Positions 53,515 to 62,828 of a stretch of DNA of 64,000 nt are shown piece by piece. The stretch is from the NCBI GenBank assembly GCA_030913685.1, contig CP133187.1, positions 1,699,501 through 1,763,500 on the forward strand, given 5' to 3'. A program made the translations under genes and the position numbers. The notes beneath the pieces were generated by a model, which was not told where the DNA came from, made no database searches, and saw nothing but the letters and a program-made list of their open reading frames with translations. This stretch comes from Oscillospiraceae bacterium MB24-C1 (GTDB lineage: Bacteria; Bacillota; Clostridia; Oscillospirales; Ruminococcaceae). The first letter of the stretch is position 1, and each line of letters starts with the position of its first letter.

Positions 53515-53976
53515 ATGAAATTCAAAGTGCTACCGGTAACATCAGAGCATATTCCAGGAATTGCTGAGGTTGAAAAGACCTGTTTTGCCCAGCCGTGGAG
53601 TGCGCAAAGCCTAACTGCCGAACTAGCCAAGGAGAACGCAGCTATGTTTGTTGCGCTTAAAAGTGACAGCGAAGTTATCGGCTGGGCCGGTTTAGAGCAC
53701 ATTTGTGGCGAAGGCAGTGTTACCAACGTCGCAGTGCAGCTACAGGAGCGTCGCCACGGCGTGGGTGAGGCGCTCACCCGCGCCCTCCTGTCTGAATCAA
53801 TTAAACTTTCTCTCGACTGGTTAATGCTTGAGGTACGCACTTCCAACGTTACCGCTATCTCACTTTATCGAAAGCTGGGGTTTGAGCCAGTTGGCATCCG
53901 CCCCTATTTTTACGACTTCCCACGCGAAGACGCCTTACTCATGCGCCATACGCTGGATAATGGAGCAGACGTCTAA
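53515..53976 (+). CDS. rimI: Ribosomal protein S18-alanine N-acetyltransferase-like (RimI)
   Basis: 153-residue GNAT acetyltransferase. VTNVAVQLQERRHGVGEALT is the acetyl-CoA-binding motif A, and LEVRTSNVTAISLYRKLGFE is the RimI-specific end. RimI acetylates the S18 N-terminus; in Firmicutes it is often encoded with tsaD, as here. Its ribosome-binding site GGAGG lies within the end of polA. 54 nt to tsaD. Confidence 0.88.
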   Translation: MKFKVLPVTSEHIPGIAEVEKTCFAQPWSAQSLTAELAKENAAMFVALKSDSEVIGWAGLEHICGEGSVTNVAVQLQERRHGVGEALTRALLSESIKLSLDWLMLEVRTSNVTAISLYRKLGFEPVGIRPYFYDFPREDALLMRHTLDNGADV

Positions 53977-54030
53977 AATTTGTCCGCGTGAGCCACATCG
54001 CGCTCATTTTGTCAAGGAGTTTCTAACAAT

Positions 54031-55062
54031 ATGAAAATTCTCGCAATCGAATCCTCCTGCGACGAAACCGCCGCCGCCGTCGTCGAAAATGGCCGCAGCG
54101 TTTTATCGTCGGTTATTCATACACAAATCGCCGAGCACCGTCTCTACGGCGGCGTCGTACCTGAAATTGCCTCCCGCCGTCACATCGAAAAAATTGACGC
54201 TGTCGTTTCTCAAGCGTTTTCACAAGCAGGGCTGTCTGTCTGTGATGTGGACGCTATCGCCGTCACTGCCGGCCCGGGGCTGATCGGCGCGTTACTGGTT
54301 GGTGTCAACTTTGCCAAGGGTTTGGCTTTTGCTACGGGCAAGCCGCTAATTCCGGTACATCATATTCGCGGGCACATCGCGGCAAACTACATCGCCTCGC
54401 CCCAATTGAAACCGCCTTTTCTCTGTCTTGTGGCGTCAGGTGGGCATAGCGTGATTATAGACGTGCGGGACTATACCGATTTAAAAGTATTGGGCCGCTC
54501 GCGTGACGATGCCGCCGGCGAAGCTTTCGACAAAGCCGCCCGCTCGATGGGGCTGGGTTATCCAGGCGGCGTCGCACTGGATGCGCAGGCACGGCTAGGA
54601 GACGAGAATAAATATCGATTTCCAAAACCGCATGTCGAAGGTGCCCCGCTGGACATGAGCTTTTCAGGCGTCAAAACCTCCGTGGTAAACCTTTTGCACA
54701 ACGCACAGCAAAAAGGAGAAATTCTTGATATGCCTTCGTTGTGCGCCAGCTTTGAAAAAACAGTATGTGACGCACTTTGTAGTCGTCTATTTCTCGCAGC
54801 TGAGCAGACAGGTGCCAAAAATATATCAGTAGCGGGCGGTGTTTCTGCCAACACCCGGCTGCGTGCCCAACTTATCAACACCGCCGCCGAGCGTGGGCTT
54901 AATCTTTATATGCCGCCGCTGTCTTTAACTGGTGATAATGCTGCTATGATCGGGGCACAGGCCTATTTCGAATTTCTTGCGGGCCATGTTGCCGGTGCTG
55001 CACTCAATGCGGTTGCAACGCTGTCGGTCGAAAATGGTTCTCCTGAGTCTTTTATGGTTTAA
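54031..55062 (+). CDS. tsaD: tRNA N6-adenosine threonylcarbamoyltransferase
   Basis: 343 residues. Transfers the threonylcarbamoyl group to A37 of ANN-decoding tRNAs. MKILAIESSCDETAAAVVE is the ASKHA opening, HHIRGHIAANY carries the metal-binding histidines, and VASGGHSVII and SVAGGVSANTRLRAQL are further nucleotide-site motifs. TsaB and TsaE partners are not next to it. ATG 54031 follows AAGGAG. Confidence 0.97.
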   Translation: MKILAIESSCDETAAAVVENGRSVLSSVIHTQIAEHRLYGGVVPEIASRRHIEKIDAVVSQAFSQAGLSVCDVDAIAVTAGPGLIGALLVGVNFAKGLAFATGKPLIPVHHIRGHIAANYIASPQLKPPFLCLVASGGHSVIIDVRDYTDLKVLGRSRDDAAGEAFDKAARSMGLGYPGGVALDAQARLGDENKYRFPKPHVEGAPLDMSFSGVKTSVVNLLHNAQQKGEILDMPSLCASFEKTVCDALCSRLFLAAEQTGAKNISVAGGVSANTRLRAQLINTAAERGLNLYMPPLSLTGDNAAMIGAQAYFEFLAGHVAGAALNAVATLSVENGSPESFMV

Positions 55063-55123
55063 AATTTGTATGTTCTCTCTAGAAACATTCGTTTTTATTT
55101 ATTGAAATTCACATGGAAATGGA

Positions 55124-55151
55124 TTGCAATTATCACCGAGAGGTGTATAAT
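55124..55151 (+). promoter_or_regulatory. Sigma-A promoter for pckG
   Basis: TTGCAA (55124-55129) and TATAAT (55146-55151), 16 nt apart. The start codon follows about 45 nt later. Confidence 0.65.
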
Positions 55152-55197
55152 AATATCATTGCCTTTAAGGTTCATCATTTTTTAGGGAGGATATGTT

Positions 55198-56958
55198 ATG
55201 ACAACCAATAAAACGGTGCTTGCTTGGGTCGATGAAGCAATTGCCCTATGCAAGCCGGACAAAGTCCTTTGGGTTGATGGTAGTGAGGAACAGGCCGATG
55301 CCATACGTCAAGAAGGGCTTAAGACAGGTGAGCTAATTACTTTAAACCAGGATAAGCTACCAGGGTGTGTGCTACACCGCTCCGACCCCAATGATGTTGC
55401 CCGCGTAGAGGACAGAACCTTCATCTGCTGCCGTAAAGAAGAAGACGCCGGCCCTACAAACAACTGGATGGATCCTAAAAAGGCATATCCAATGCTAACA
55501 AAACTTTATGATGGCTGCATGAAGGGCCGCACCATGTATGTCATTCCCTTCGTAATGGGGCCGCTTGGTTCACCGAGCGCCAAGGTTGGCGTTGAGGTTA
55601 CCGATTCCATTTATGTCACCGTTTCCATGCTCATCATGACCCGCGGAGGCCAGTGCGCCCTTGACGAGCTGGGCGATTCCAATGATTGGGTTCGCTGCCT
55701 GCATTCCAAGGCTGAACTAGATCCTGCAAACCGCTACATATGCCACTTTCCCGAGGACAACGCCATTTGGTCGATCAATTCCGGCTACGGCGGCAACGCG
55801 CTGATGGGCAAAAAGTGCTTTGCCTTGCGCATCGCGTCTTATCAGGCCAAAACCGAGGGCTGGATGGCTGAACATATGATGATCCTCGGCATCGAAGACC
55901 CTAAGGGCAACGTTCGTTATGTCGCGGCCGCCTTCCCTTCGGCCTGCGGCAAGACCAACTTGGCCATGCTGATTCCTCCTGAAATTTATCAGAAGCAGGG
56001 CTATAAGGCATGGTGCGTCGGTGACGACATCGCCTGGATGCGCATCGGCGAGGATGGGCGTCTTTATGCCATCAATGCTGAAAAAGGTTTCTTTGGCGTA
56101 GCACCCGGTACAAACGCAAAATCCAACTTCAACGCCCTTGAAACCACCAAGCGCAACACCATCTTCACCAATGTAGCGCAAAATCTTGACGATAACACCG
56201 TCTGGTGGGAGGGGCTTGATAAAAATCCGCCCAAGAATGCGCTCGACTGGAAGGGTAACCCTTGGACGCCTGACAGCGGTGTCAAGGCGGCACATCCCAA
56301 CTCCCGTTTTACCGCACCCGCTGAAAATTGCCCCGTTATCTCTTCCGAATTCAACGCTCCGCAGGGCGTTCCTATAGACGCCATTATCTTCGGTGGCCGA
56401 CGTGCCAAGACCGCACCGCTGGTCTATGAAGCTTTCGACTGGAACCACGGCGTGTTTGTCGGCTCTATTATGGCTTCCGAAACCACTGCAGCCGCGGCTG
56501 GTGCGGTTGGTGTTGTTCGTCGCGACCCGATGGCCATGTTGCCTTTCTGCGGCTATAACATGGGTGACTACTGGCAGCACTGGCTCGAAATGGGCGAGAA
56601 GATGGGCGACAAGGCACCTAAGATTTTCAACGTCAACTGGTTCAGACTTGACGATGAGGGCAACTTTATCTGGCCGGGCTTTGGCGACAATATGCGTGTC
56701 ATCATGTGGATTCTCGGCCGTGCAGACGGTTCCGCCCACGCGGTCAAATCCCAGATTGGCTACGAACCTTCCCCCGAAGATCTGAATCTTGAGGGGTTAG
56801 AGCTCACTGAGGAAACCGTTGCGTCCTTGCTGGCGGTAGACCCCGCGCTCTGGCGCGAGGACATCGCTTCTGTCAAGGCGTTTTATGCCCGTTTTGGCGA
56901 CAAACTGCCCGAAGAGATGAAAAAGCAGCTTGCCGCGCTCGAAGCGCGTCTCGACTGA
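55198..56958 (+). CDS. pckG: Phosphoenolpyruvate carboxykinase (GTP)
   Basis: 586 residues, matching GTP-type enzymes. Interconverts oxaloacetate and PEP with GTP/GDP. The kinase-1a P-loop FPSACGKTNLAML contains the mobile-loop cysteine of the GTP family, which ATP-type enzymes lack. VGDDIAWMRIGEDGRLYAIN holds the kinase-2 aspartates. WVDGSEEQADAI and the Arg-rich VARVEDRTFICC are N-terminal signatures. With the oxaloacetate decarboxylase genes it makes the PEP-pyruvate-oxaloacetate node prominent in this window. The ATG follows GGGAGGATATGTT. Confidence 0.96.
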   Translation: MTTNKTVLAWVDEAIALCKPDKVLWVDGSEEQADAIRQEGLKTGELITLNQDKLPGCVLHRSDPNDVARVEDRTFICCRKEEDAGPTNNWMDPKKAYPMLTKLYDGCMKGRTMYVIPFVMGPLGSPSAKVGVEVTDSIYVTVSMLIMTRGGQCALDELGDSNDWVRCLHSKAELDPANRYICHFPEDNAIWSINSGYGGNALMGKKCFALRIASYQAKTEGWMAEHMMILGIEDPKGNVRYVAAAFPSACGKTNLAMLIPPEIYQKQGYKAWCVGDDIAWMRIGEDGRLYAINAEKGFFGVAPGTNAKSNFNALETTKRNTIFTNVAQNLDDNTVWWEGLDKNPPKNALDWKGNPWTPDSGVKAAHPNSRFTAPAENCPVISSEFNAPQGVPIDAIIFGGRRAKTAPLVYEAFDWNHGVFVGSIMASETTAAAAGAVGVVRRDPMAMLPFCGYNMGDYWQHWLEMGEKMGDKAPKIFNVNWFRLDDEGNFIWPGFGDNMRVIMWILGRADGSAHAVKSQIGYEPSPEDLNLEGLELTEETVASLLAVDPALWREDIASVKAFYARFGDKLPEEMKKQLAALEARLD

Positions 56959-56979
56959 TAATTTTGAAAGGGGTCGGCA

Positions 56980-57117
56980 ATGCAAATGATTTCTGAAAAG
57001 ACTATTTCTGCGAAAACTCTGTGGCGTTCGGTTCTGGGGATTGTAATGGTATGCGCTGGATGCGCGTGCTTTGTACTCAGTTGTGTTGCTGCCATGATTT
57101 TAGCTGGTCGGGAATAA
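56980..57117 (+). CDS. 45-residue cysteine-rich single-span membrane protein
   Basis: ATG 56980 has AAAGGGG about 6 nt upstream. The peptide starts MQMISEKTISAKTLWRSVLG and has one long hydrophobic segment (residues about 19-42), VMVCAGCACFVLSCVAAMIL, with four cysteines inside it, and ends AGRE. It lies 21 nt after pckG and ends 23 nt before a terminator, so it is probably co-transcribed. Function unknown; the ribosome-binding site, hydrophobic pattern and terminator support it, but no homologue is recalled. Confidence 0.55.
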   Translation: MQMISEKTISAKTLWRSVLGIVMVCAGCACFVLSCVAAMILAGRE

Positions 57118-57140
57118 AACAAAATCCTAACTAAACACAG

Positions 57141-57174
57141 GCCGCAGGACATACGTCCTGCGGCTGGGTTTTTA
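57141..57174 (+). terminator. Terminator after the small membrane ORF
   Basis: A perfect 10-bp stem GCCGCAGGAC with GTCCTGCGGC and a 4-nt ATAC loop, followed by TGGGTTTTTATT. The rest of 57175-57357 holds no gene I can support. Confidence 0.8.
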
Positions 57175-57357
57175 TTGGTCAGGGCGCCAATTGCCTAGAT
57201 GAAAAGCGTAGGGTAGTCATCTATACGGGGCTTAACTTCCAAACGGTTCAGCTAGACCGACGAATCGAGTTTTATTACTTAACAGAGTTTTTAATACACT
57301 TTTCGGCGCACAATAACCTTATTAAATAAAGTCTTTTTACATTTTATAGCATTTTCC

Positions 57358-57387
57358 TTGACGTAACGGTATTGTTGGCTGTATAAT
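57358..57387 (+). promoter_or_regulatory. Sigma-A promoter for typA
   Basis: TTGACG (57358-57363) and TATAAT (57382-57387), 18 nt apart. Confidence 0.75.
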
Positions 57388-57452
57388 TTTAAGGTTAAAA
57401 AACAAATTATTAATGTGTGCCGTTAGGCGGCACGGAAAATAGGTGGGTCATT

Positions 57453-59273
57453 TTGAAAAGAACAGATTTACGCAACATCGCTATTATCGCGCACGTTGAC
57501 CACGGAAAGACTACGCTGGTCGATGGCATGCTTTCTCAGAGTGGTACCTTTCGCGAAAACCAGCAGGTTGAGGAGTGTGTCATGGACTCCGGCGCTATCG
57601 AGCGCGAGCGCGGCATTACCATTCTTGCCAAAAACGCTTCGGTCAATTACAAAGGTACCAAAATCAATATTGTAGATACCCCCGGACACGCCGATTTTGG
57701 CGGCGAGGTCGAGCGTGTGCTCGGCATGGTTTCGGGCGTATTGTTGCTGGTTGACGCAGCAGAAGGCCCAATGCCTCAGACACGTTTTGTGCTGTCAAAG
57801 GCGTTGGAGTTGGGTTTAGCCGTCATTGCTGTGGTCAACAAGGTGGACAAGCCCGATGCACGCGTTCACGAGGTTGTCGACGAAGTGCTCGAGCTTATGC
57901 TCGATCTTGGTGCCTCCAACGAGCAGCTCGACACCCCCATGGTGTTCTGCTCCGGCCGCGCGGGCACTTCTTCTTATTCACCCGACGAGCAGGGCACGGA
58001 CTTAACCGCGCTGTTTGAGACAATTCTAGAATATATTCCTTGCCCCGATTTAGACACCGACGGCCCGCTTTCTGTGCTGGTCTCCACCGTTGATTACAAC
58101 GAATTTGTTGGTCGTACCGCCGTCGGTCGCATTGAGCGCGGTGAGATGAAAGTCAATCAGCCGGTGGCTGTCTGCGATTTCCACGACACTTCTGTCAATT
58201 TGCGCGGCAAAATTACCGCCATTTATCAGTTTGAGGGCATCGGTAGAACATCGGTGCAATCGGCAAAGGCCGGTGATATCGTCATGTTCTCCGGCATTGA
58301 TAACATCACCATTGGCAACAGCCTCTGCGCACCCGAGAAGATAGAGCCGATTGAGTTCACTAAAATTTCTGAGCCGACGGTCGAAATGACCTTTTCGGTT
58401 AACGACAGCCCATTTGCCGGCAAAGAGGGCAAATTTGTCACCTCGCGCCAACTGCGTGATCGCCTATTCCGTGAGCTGTTAAAGGATGTCTCGCTGCGCG
58501 TTGAAGAAGGTTCCACCACCGATAGCTTCCGTGTTTTGGGTCGCGGTGAGATGCATCTCTCGGTTTTGATCGAAACAATGCGCCGTGAGGGCTTTGAATT
58601 TGCCGTCGGTGCGCCCCGCGCTTTGATGTATGAAGAGGACGGCGTTTTGATGGAGCCGTTTGAAACTGCAATCATCGACGTGCCGGCTGGTTCCGTGGGC
58701 AGTGTTATGGAAAAGCTTGGTTCGCGCAAAGCCGACCTTATCAGTATGAACCCCGTCGGCGAACGCATGAAGCTTGAGTTTTTAATCCCCTCACGTGGCT
58801 TGTTCGGCTACCGCAGTGAATTTCTGACCGATACGCGCGGTGAAGGCATTATCGCAACCCTTTTCAACGGATACGACGCCTTCCGCGGTGAGATTGTCAG
58901 CCGTCAGAGTGGATCGCTGATCGCGCACGAAACTGGCGAAGCCGTCACCTATGGCCTTTATAACGCACAGGAGCGCGGCGATCTGTTTATCGATCCCGGC
59001 ACCCCTGTCTATGCCGGAATGATTGTCGGCGCATCTCCCAAGCTTGAGGATATTGTCGTCAATGTCTGCAAGCGCAAACATGTTTCCAATATGCGTGCAT
59101 CCGGCTCAGACGACGCCCTGCGTCTCACGCCGCCCAGAAAGCTTTCTCTGGAAGCCTGCATTGAATTTATTGCCGACGATGAGTTACTTGAAGTCACACC
59201 CAAGAGCCTACGTATTAGAAAACGCGAACTCTCGCACGATCAGCGCATGAAAAAGCTAAAAGGTATCAAATAA
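57453..59273 (+). CDS. typA: Ribosome-associated GTPase TypA/BipA
   Basis: 606 residues. Translational GTPase that associates with ribosomes under stress and cold. G1 [13 protein letters not shown]3 [16 protein letters not shown]4 NKVDKP. EF-G-like domains III and V and the BipA-specific C-terminal domain ([20 protein letters not shown]) follow. The TTG start at 57453 is chosen because AGGTGG lies 6-7 nt upstream; the in-frame GTG at 57417 would add 12 residues without such a site. Monocistronic. Confidence 0.96.
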   Translation: MKRTDLRNIAIIAHVDHGKTTLVDGMLSQSGTFRENQQVEECVMDSGAIERERGITILAKNASVNYKGTKINIVDTPGHADFGGEVERVLGMVSGVLLLVDAAEGPMPQTRFVLSKALELGLAVIAVVNKVDKPDARVHEVVDEVLELMLDLGASNEQLDTPMVFCSGRAGTSSYSPDEQGTDLTALFETILEYIPCPDLDTDGPLSVLVSTVDYNEFVGRTAVGRIERGEMKVNQPVAVCDFHDTSVNLRGKITAIYQFEGIGRTSVQSAKAGDIVMFSGIDNITIGNSLCAPEKIEPIEFTKISEPTVEMTFSVNDSPFAGKEGKFVTSRQLRDRLFRELLKDVSLRVEEGSTTDSFRVLGRGEMHLSVLIETMRREGFEFAVGAPRALMYEEDGVLMEPFETAIIDVPAGSVGSVMEKLGSRKADLISMNPVGERMKLEFLIPSRGLFGYRSEFLTDTRGEGIIATLFNGYDAFRGEIVSRQSGSLIAHETGEAVTYGLYNAQERGDLFIDPGTPVYAGMIVGASPKLEDIVVNVCKRKHVSNMRASGSDDALRLTPPRKLSLEACIEFIADDELLEVTPKSLRIRKRELSHDQRMKKLKGIK

Positions 59274-59357
59274 TCTTCCTAACCAAATTGTAGTGTCGGC
59301 TTTGTCGCAAAGCGCATAAGATATAGCATCTATCTGCTTATATTTTGATGCAAGTAC

Positions 59358-59386
59358 TTGACAGCTTCGCCTGTCTGTGTTTTAAT
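59358..59386 (+). promoter_or_regulatory. Sigma-A promoter for the trpXYZ T-box
   Basis: TTGACA (59358-59363) and TTTAAT (59381-59386), 17 nt apart. Transcription would start near 59393, at the head of T-box stem I. Confidence 0.7.
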
Positions 59387-59389
59387 ACA

Positions 59390-59672
59390 AGAAACCGATG
59401 ATGCGGGGAGTAAACCGATGACGCGCTTACAGAGAGCCGGGGATGCTGAGATCTCGGCAGCAACACGAATCGGTATGGATGGGCCGCAGAGGGCGTAAGG
59501 AAAGGGCAGCAGCCCCAGTATTTTACGACGCAAACGCCGGCGTTACAGGGCAGGGGATGTGATGGCATCCCGTTTAAAGCGGTCGTTTTTAGGCGACAAT
59601 CAAGGTGGCACCGCAGGAATCTTTCTTTCCTGTCCTTGAAACAATACTTATTGTTTCAAGGACAGGTTTTTT
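59390..59672 (+). promoter_or_regulatory. Trp-type T-box riboswitch for the ABC transporter
   Basis: Stem I contains the specifier-loop AGTA (59409-59412). The distal helix pairs CCGAT with ATCGG, and TGCGG with CCGCA below the loop. The 3' side reads TATGGATGGG: a Trp codon TGG (59476-59478) followed by A is the natural specifier. The T-box core AAGGTGGCACCGCAGG (59602-59617) is followed by the terminator, a 16-bp perfect stem CCTGTCCTTGAAACAA with its complement (59629-59666) and TTTTTT. Low charged tRNA-Trp should turn on transcription. Confidence 0.85.
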
Positions 59673-59727
59673 ATTTGTGTAACTCTGTTTCTGCAACTTA
59701 AACCAAAATAGTGTAAGGAGTTGGCTG

Positions 59728-59808
59728 ATGATGCGGCATACTTCCCGGTCAATGCGATGGCGATGGCGTAAACGCCCGCGCTTTAACCCACCCGAATTAA
59801 CTATATGA
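59728..59808 (+). CDS. 26-residue Arg/Trp-rich leader ORF between T-box and trpX
   Basis: AAGGAG (59715-59720) lies 7 nt before ATG 59728. The peptide is MMRHTSRSMRWRWRKRPRF and then NPPELTI, with two Trp codons alternating with Arg (RWRWR) and about nine basic residues. It ends 19 nt before the lipoprotein start. Two Trp codons in a Trp-transporter leader fit a second, translation-linked control. It could also be a spurious frame or a small cationic peptide; only the ribosome-binding site and Trp codons support it. Confidence 0.45.
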   Translation: MMRHTSRSMRWRWRKRPRFNPPELTI

Positions 59809-59827
59809 CGAAAGAGAGAGATTGTAG

Positions 59828-60823
59828 ATGAAAAAGTTTTTAACAGTTATTCTAGTCATTACGTTAGCCTTTCTTACCGCCTGTGGCGGCAGCCCCTCTG
59901 CCACTTCTTCACCCGTTTCTTCGTCCGTCGACAGTTTGTCGACCGCTCCAGGAACGGAGAAAATTAAAATTGGCCTTGTCCAGATGATGGAGCATCCTTC
60001 GCTGGACGAGATTCGCGAAGCTATTTTTACCGAGCTGACCGCTCAAGGCTTTGACGCCTCCAAGGTAGATATCGATTACCAGAACGGTCAGGGCGACATG
60101 AACACGCTCAATTCCATCGCGCAGAAATTTGTCGGCGACGAAGTGGATATGATCATCGCCATCGCCACCCCAGCTGCGCAGGCCGCAGCAGCTGCCACCA
60201 CCGATATCCCGATCATCTTTTCCGCTGTAACCGACCCAGTGGACGCCGGTCTGGTTGGCAGCCTTGAAAAGCCGGATCGCAACTGCACCGGCACCTCGGA
60301 CGCTATCCCCACTGAGCAGATTTTCACCTTGGCTGACGAACTGACCCCCGGCATTGAAACTTACGGCTTCCTGTATAATCAGGGCGAATCAAACTCTGTT
60401 TCGGTCATCAATGACGCCAAAGCTACGCTGGATGCCAAAGGCGTTGCGTACATCGAGACTTGCGTCATCACCTCGGGTGAAGTAACTTCTGCCGCACAAT
60501 CGCTCATTGGCAAAGTAGATGCCATCTTCTGCCCGATCGACAACACCGTCGCTTATGCCATGCCCAATCTTTCGCAGATTGCCATTGAAGCTAAACTACC
60601 GGTTTACGTCGCGGCCGACTCAATGGTGAATGACGGCGGCCTGGCTACCGTGGGCGTCAACTACACCCAACTGGGTGTACAAACGGCACAGATGGCAGCT
60701 AAGGTGCTTTCTGGCACCGCTGTTGCCGACGTACCGGTTGAGGTCCTGACACAATATAGTACCGTCGCCAACAAAGATACCGCCGCCGCACTGGGCATTG
60801 ACGTATCAAATTACACGAAATAA
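59828..60823 (+). CDS. trpX: ABC transporter substrate-binding lipoprotein (TrpX-like)
   Basis: 331 residues. Signal peptide with lipobox LTAC (Cys near residue 19), so anchored outside the membrane. The mature protein is of the ABC_sub_bind type (KIGLVQMMEHPSLDEIREAI, VDMIIAIATPAAQAA, VYVAADSMVNDGGLATVGVN). Homologues with permease and ATPase partners and a Trp T-box are known as predicted trpXYZ tryptophan-uptake systems. The ligand (Trp or a precursor) is inferred from the T-box specifier. It starts 19 nt after the leader ORF, with AAGAGAGAG. Confidence 0.85.
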   Translation: MKKFLTVILVITLAFLTACGGSPSATSSPVSSSVDSLSTAPGTEKIKIGLVQMMEHPSLDEIREAIFTELTAQGFDASKVDIDYQNGQGDMNTLNSIAQKFVGDEVDMIIAIATPAAQAAAAATTDIPIIFSAVTDPVDAGLVGSLEKPDRNCTGTSDAIPTEQIFTLADELTPGIETYGFLYNQGESNSVSVINDAKATLDAKGVAYIETCVITSGEVTSAAQSLIGKVDAIFCPIDNTVAYAMPNLSQIAIEAKLPVYVAADSMVNDGGLATVGVNYTQLGVQTAQMAAKVLSGTAVADVPVEVLTQYSTVANKDTAAALGIDVSNYTK

Positions 60824-60898
60824 ATCAAGGTTATTTAATTGTTTAGAAGGTTCTGTGGTCATGCTATTGTCTGCAGCAATCTGCGGGAGGTTTTTTAA

Positions 60899-61825
60899 AT
60901 GAGTATGGTTTTACTGCGCGGAGCAGCCGAGCAGGGCTTTATTTACAGTCTGGTGGCACTCGGACTTTATCTTTCTTTTAGAACACTAAATATTGCCGAT
61001 CTGACGGTGGACGGTTCCTTCACTTTGGGCGCTGCTGCCGCAGCTACCCTGACGGTATTAGGCCACCCGATTCTCGGCTTGCTGGCCGCTATTTTTGCAG
61101 GTTCGTTGGCGGGCCTTGTCACCGCCGTACTGCAAACCAAGCTCAAAGTTCAGCCAATTTTGGCTGGTATCATCACTATGACCGCACTTTATTCCATTAA
61201 CCTGCGCGTTATGGGCAACCGTTCCAACTTACCATTACTGCGCGAGGACACGGTTTTTACGCTGTTTTCAAATTTGCTGCCTGCAGCGCTCAGGGGCTAT
61301 TCAAAGCTGGCGCTTTCACTGATTTTTGCTATACTAACTGCGCTGTTATTAATTGTCTTTTTGCGCACTCGTCTGGGCCTTTCAATCCGTGCCACGGGCG
61401 ACAATCGCACCATGGTCAGCTCTTCGTCGATAAATCCCACCTATACCACCACAGTTGGGTTATGCCTCGCCAATGCACTGGTTTCGCTTTCTGGCGGCTT
61501 GCTGGCCCAATATCAAATGTTTTCTGAAATTACACTGGGGACTGGCATGGTAGTTATCGGCCTGGCGTCGTTGATCATCGGCGAGGTGCTCTGCGACATG
61601 TTGTTTCGCAGTCCATCGGTGGCGCGTGCCATTCTAGCGGCAGTTGTGGGCGCAGTTATTTACCGCATTATCATCGCCATGGCTCTTTCAGCGTCGGTTT
61701 CCACCTCCGATTTAAAGCTGGTCTCAGCCGTTATCGTTATGATTGCTATCTCTTACCCCGCGGTTCGTGACCAGTACCGGTTTTATCGCCTGAGAAAGGA
61801 GGCTCAGAAAAATGTTGACGCTTAA
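60899..61825 (+). CDS. trpY: ABC transporter permease (TrpY-like)
   Basis: 308 residues with about eight transmembrane segments, of the branched-chain/TrpY-type permease family. LYLSFRTLNIADLTVDGSF opens the protein, and RLGLSIRATGDNRTMVSS carries the cytoplasmic coupling region. The ATG follows GGGAGG. Its end overlaps the ATPase start by 14 nt, implying coupled translation. Confidence 0.85.
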   Translation: MSMVLLRGAAEQGFIYSLVALGLYLSFRTLNIADLTVDGSFTLGAAAAATLTVLGHPILGLLAAIFAGSLAGLVTAVLQTKLKVQPILAGIITMTALYSINLRVMGNRSNLPLLREDTVFTLFSNLLPAALRGYSKLALSLIFAILTALLLIVFLRTRLGLSIRATGDNRTMVSSSSINPTYTTTVGLCLANALVSLSGGLLAQYQMFSEITLGTGMVVIGLASLIIGEVLCDMLFRSPSVARAILAAVVGAVIYRIIIAMALSASVSTSDLKLVSAVIVMIAISYPAVRDQYRFYRLRKEAQKNVDA

Positions 61826-62606
61826 AAATGTTACAAAAACCTTTAACCCCAAAACGGTCAACGAAAAGAAGGCGCTCGACAATTTTAACCTCCATCTTGA
61901 CAAAGGGGAGTTTTTAACCGTTATCGGCTCTAATGGCGCAGGAAAATCTACAGTCATGAACGCAATTGCTGGTATATTCCTAATCGACTCCGGCCACATT
62001 ATCCTCGACGGTGAGGATATAACTTTTAAAAAAGACTATCGTCGTGCGCAGTCGATCGGCAGACTGTTTCAAGACCCGCTTTCGGGCACCGCCCCCAGTA
62101 TGACCATTGAGGAAAATCTCTCGCTGGCCTATATGCGCACAGCGGCGCACACCTCTTCATTCGGGCTCACCTCAAAGGACCGGCGTTATTTACGTGAGCG
62201 TCTGGCGACGCTTGATTTAGGTCTTGAAGATCGGCTCTCTTCGCCGGTCGGGCTGCTATCCGGTGGCCAACGGCAGGCCTTGACGTTGCTGATGGCTACG
62301 CTGATTACGCCTAAACTTCTGTTGTTAGATGAACACACCGCCGCACTCGACCCCGCCACCGCCGAAAAGGTGTTGCAGCTCACCCGTAATATTGTAGCGG
62401 AAAACCAAATCACTTGTATGATGATCACGCATAACATGCGTTCGTCTCTGGAGCTTGGCAGCCGTACGATCATGATGGATGCTGGCAAGATCATTCTAGA
62501 CATTGCCGGAGAAGAGCGTCAAAGCATGACAGTCAGTGGTCTTCTCGAACGCTTCCGTACGGCCGCGGCCAAGGATCTGGATAACGATCGCATGTTGCTG
62601 GATTAA
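61812..62606 (+). CDS. trpZ: ABC transporter ATP-binding protein (TrpZ-like)
   Basis: 264 residues. Walker A GSNGAGKSTVMNA, Q-loop GRLFQDPLSGTAPSM, signature LLSGGQRQALTLLM, Walker B LLLLDEHTAALDP, H-loop MITHNMRSS. It energises the permease encoded with a 14-nt overlap. The terminator follows after about 52 nt, closing the operon. Confidence 0.93.
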   Translation: MLTLKNVTKTFNPKTVNEKKALDNFNLHLDKGEFLTVIGSNGAGKSTVMNAIAGIFLIDSGHIILDGEDITFKKDYRRAQSIGRLFQDPLSGTAPSMTIEENLSLAYMRTAAHTSSFGLTSKDRRYLRERLATLDLGLEDRLSSPVGLLSGGQRQALTLLMATLITPKLLLLDEHTAALDPATAEKVLQLTRNIVAENQITCMMITHNMRSSLELGSRTIMMDAGKIILDIAGEERQSMTVSGLLERFRTAAAKDLDNDRMLLD

Positions 62607-62658
62607 GCGAATCTAGCCATTTTCGCCGATATACTAAACAAGATTTGCCCGACGAAAA

Positions 62659-62700
62659 GAAGAGCAGCCTATACCAACCTGGTAAGGGCTGCTCTTTTTT
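62659..62700 (+). terminator. Terminator of the trpXYZ operon
   Basis: AAGAGCAGCC pairs with GGCTGCTCTT across an 18-nt loop, with TTTT following. The 62701-62786 stretch has no gene. Confidence 0.75.
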
Positions 62701-62786
62701 ATCGGACCGCTGTAAGCTGCGGCCTTATAATGTAAGGTCGCCCGGCGGTTGTAAATAATATCGTTTCAATAGTACCTTTGTTAAAA

Positions 62787-62824
62787 CGGGCACGAAGCAG
62801 ATTTCATTATCTGCTTCGTGCCCG
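62787..62824 (-). terminator. Terminator after the NERD-domain gene
   Basis: A perfect 16-bp stem CGGGCACGAAGCAGAT with its complement, 6-nt loop. On the minus strand TTTTAAC follows. Confidence 0.75.
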
Positions 62825-62828
62825 CCTG

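Noticed and set aside
55717-56739. 340-residue minus-strand frame across pckG
   Set aside because: Shadow of pckG, which is strongly supported; no ribosome-binding site and low-plausibility sequence.
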